This document shows positions 5,445-5,726 of a DNA stretch of 5,726 nucleotides, piece after piece (position 1 is the stretch's first letter; each line of letters opens with the position of its first letter). The stretch covers positions 6,759 through 12,484 of the forward strand of contig DLXZ01000127.1 of assembly GCA_003448675.1 (NCBI GenBank), written 5' to 3'. The position numbers and the translations under genes were made by a program. The DNA is from Porticoccaceae bacterium. Its GTDB lineage: Bacteria > Pseudomonadota > Gammaproteobacteria > Pseudomonadales > Porticoccaceae. Below the pieces are notes generated by a model. The model saw only the letters and a list, made by a program, of their open reading frames with translations. It searched no databases and was not told where the DNA came from.

Positions 5445-5726
5445 GCTAGCAGTCCCGTTCTGTCAGTTAAAACATTGTTTAACTCAGAATGAGGTTTTCC
5501 GGGGCCCAGGCTGTTAGCCTTTAATAGATGGCTATACTAAAACTTCGCCTGTTGTTGCAGGCACCGGATCTGTGCTGCTTCCACTAGCACACGGCAATTT
5601 GCGCTAGTATCAGGCATAGCACAAGCTGATGCACACGAACCGACTCAATGTGATTATGTTTAATCGCAGGGTTTAATAGCACTATGGAATTGATGGAATG
5701 AAGCGATCAGGCTATGGATAACAATA
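5445..5726. other. Non-coding right flank with short inverted repeats, no convincing gene
   Basis: No reading frame of useful length with a ribosome site is seen on either strand. The region is less GC-rich than the genes. It holds several small inverted repeats: AGTTAAA/TTTAACT (5465-5471 and 5478-5484), AGGCT-GTT-AGCCT (5508-5520), a bulged 7-bp stem GCAG(G)CAC/GTGCTGC (5557-5578), and ACTAGC/GCTAGT (5583-5588 and 5603-5608). A TATACT box (5533-5538) resembles a -10 but lacks a -35. The heptamer GTTTAAT occurs twice (5658-5664 and 5671-5677). An ATG at 5714 could open a gene beyond the edge, but nothing supports it. Confidence 0.6.
5508..5523 (+). terminator. Weak terminator-like hairpin after the sulfotransferase
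   Basis: AGGCT and AGCCT pair around GTT and are followed by only three Ts (5521-5522 plus the stem-final T) before AA. It is the only hairpin downstream of the sulfotransferase that ends in Ts. The stem is short and the T-run poor, so termination here is a guess; a softer AT stem at 5465-5484 lies closer to the stop codon. Confidence 0.25.

Noticed and set aside
5653..5670. CRP-like site (TGTGA ... TCGCA)
   Set aside because: The half-sites are about 10 nt apart rather than the 6 nt needed for a CRP dimer.
5660..5725. Possible C-terminal end of a minus-strand gene entering from the right (21 codons to a TAA)
   Set aside because: Too short to judge and the peptide shows no recognisable feature; open frames of this length are expected by chance.
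5714..5726. ATG near the right edge as the start of another gene
   Set aside because: Only four codons are visible and there is no clear Shine-Dalgarno before it.

Overview
The window looks like chromosomal DNA of a Gram-negative bacterium. It is moderately GC-rich by eye, has E. coli-type Shine-Dalgarno sites and a consensus -10 box, and its gene content (amidohydrolase_2 family hydrolase, SLC13 permease, carboxymuconolactone-decarboxylase-like protein, SDR, PAPS sulfotransferase) resembles catabolic or secondary-metabolism regions of marine gamma- or alphaproteobacteria. The taxonomic guess is inference; no RNA gene, mobile element, CRISPR array or phage gene is present to anchor it.

Layout: two divergent gene groups flank a 157-nt control region (3359-3515). 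Leftward, on the minus strand: an amidohydrolase (3358-2132), a 35-nt gap filled almost entirely by a perfect 12-bp inverted repeat, an SLC13-type membrane transporter with two cytoplasmic RCK_C/TrkA_C-like domains (2096-243), a 102-nt AT-rich gap, and the first 46 codons of a carboxymuconolactone-decarboxylase-like gene that runs off the left edge (140-1). Rightward, on the plus strand: a classical NAD(H)-type short-chain dehydrogenase (3516-4379), a 135-nt gap rich in inverted repeats (4380-4514), and a cytosolic-SULT-like sulfotransferase (4515-5444). The last 282 nt (5445-5726) contain no convincing gene, only several short inverted repeats.

How the genes may fit together (inference): an SDR that oxidises or reduces an alcohol/ketone and a sulfotransferase that sulfonates a hydroxyl would act naturally on one alcohol, phenol or steroid-like compound. 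The divergent amidohydrolase, CMD-like protein and permease suggest uptake and breakdown of a ring-derived or carboxylated compound. SLC13-type carriers with RCK_C domains include sulfate transporters, so sulfate supply for PAPS synthesis is another possible link. No substrate can be read from the sequence.

I found no convincing evidence of an entirely new system. The points most worth a second look are the hairpin that covers the permease start, the repeat-rich SDR-sulfotransferase spacer (overlapping hairpins, a mini-ORF and a 12-bp palindrome), and the gene combination itself.
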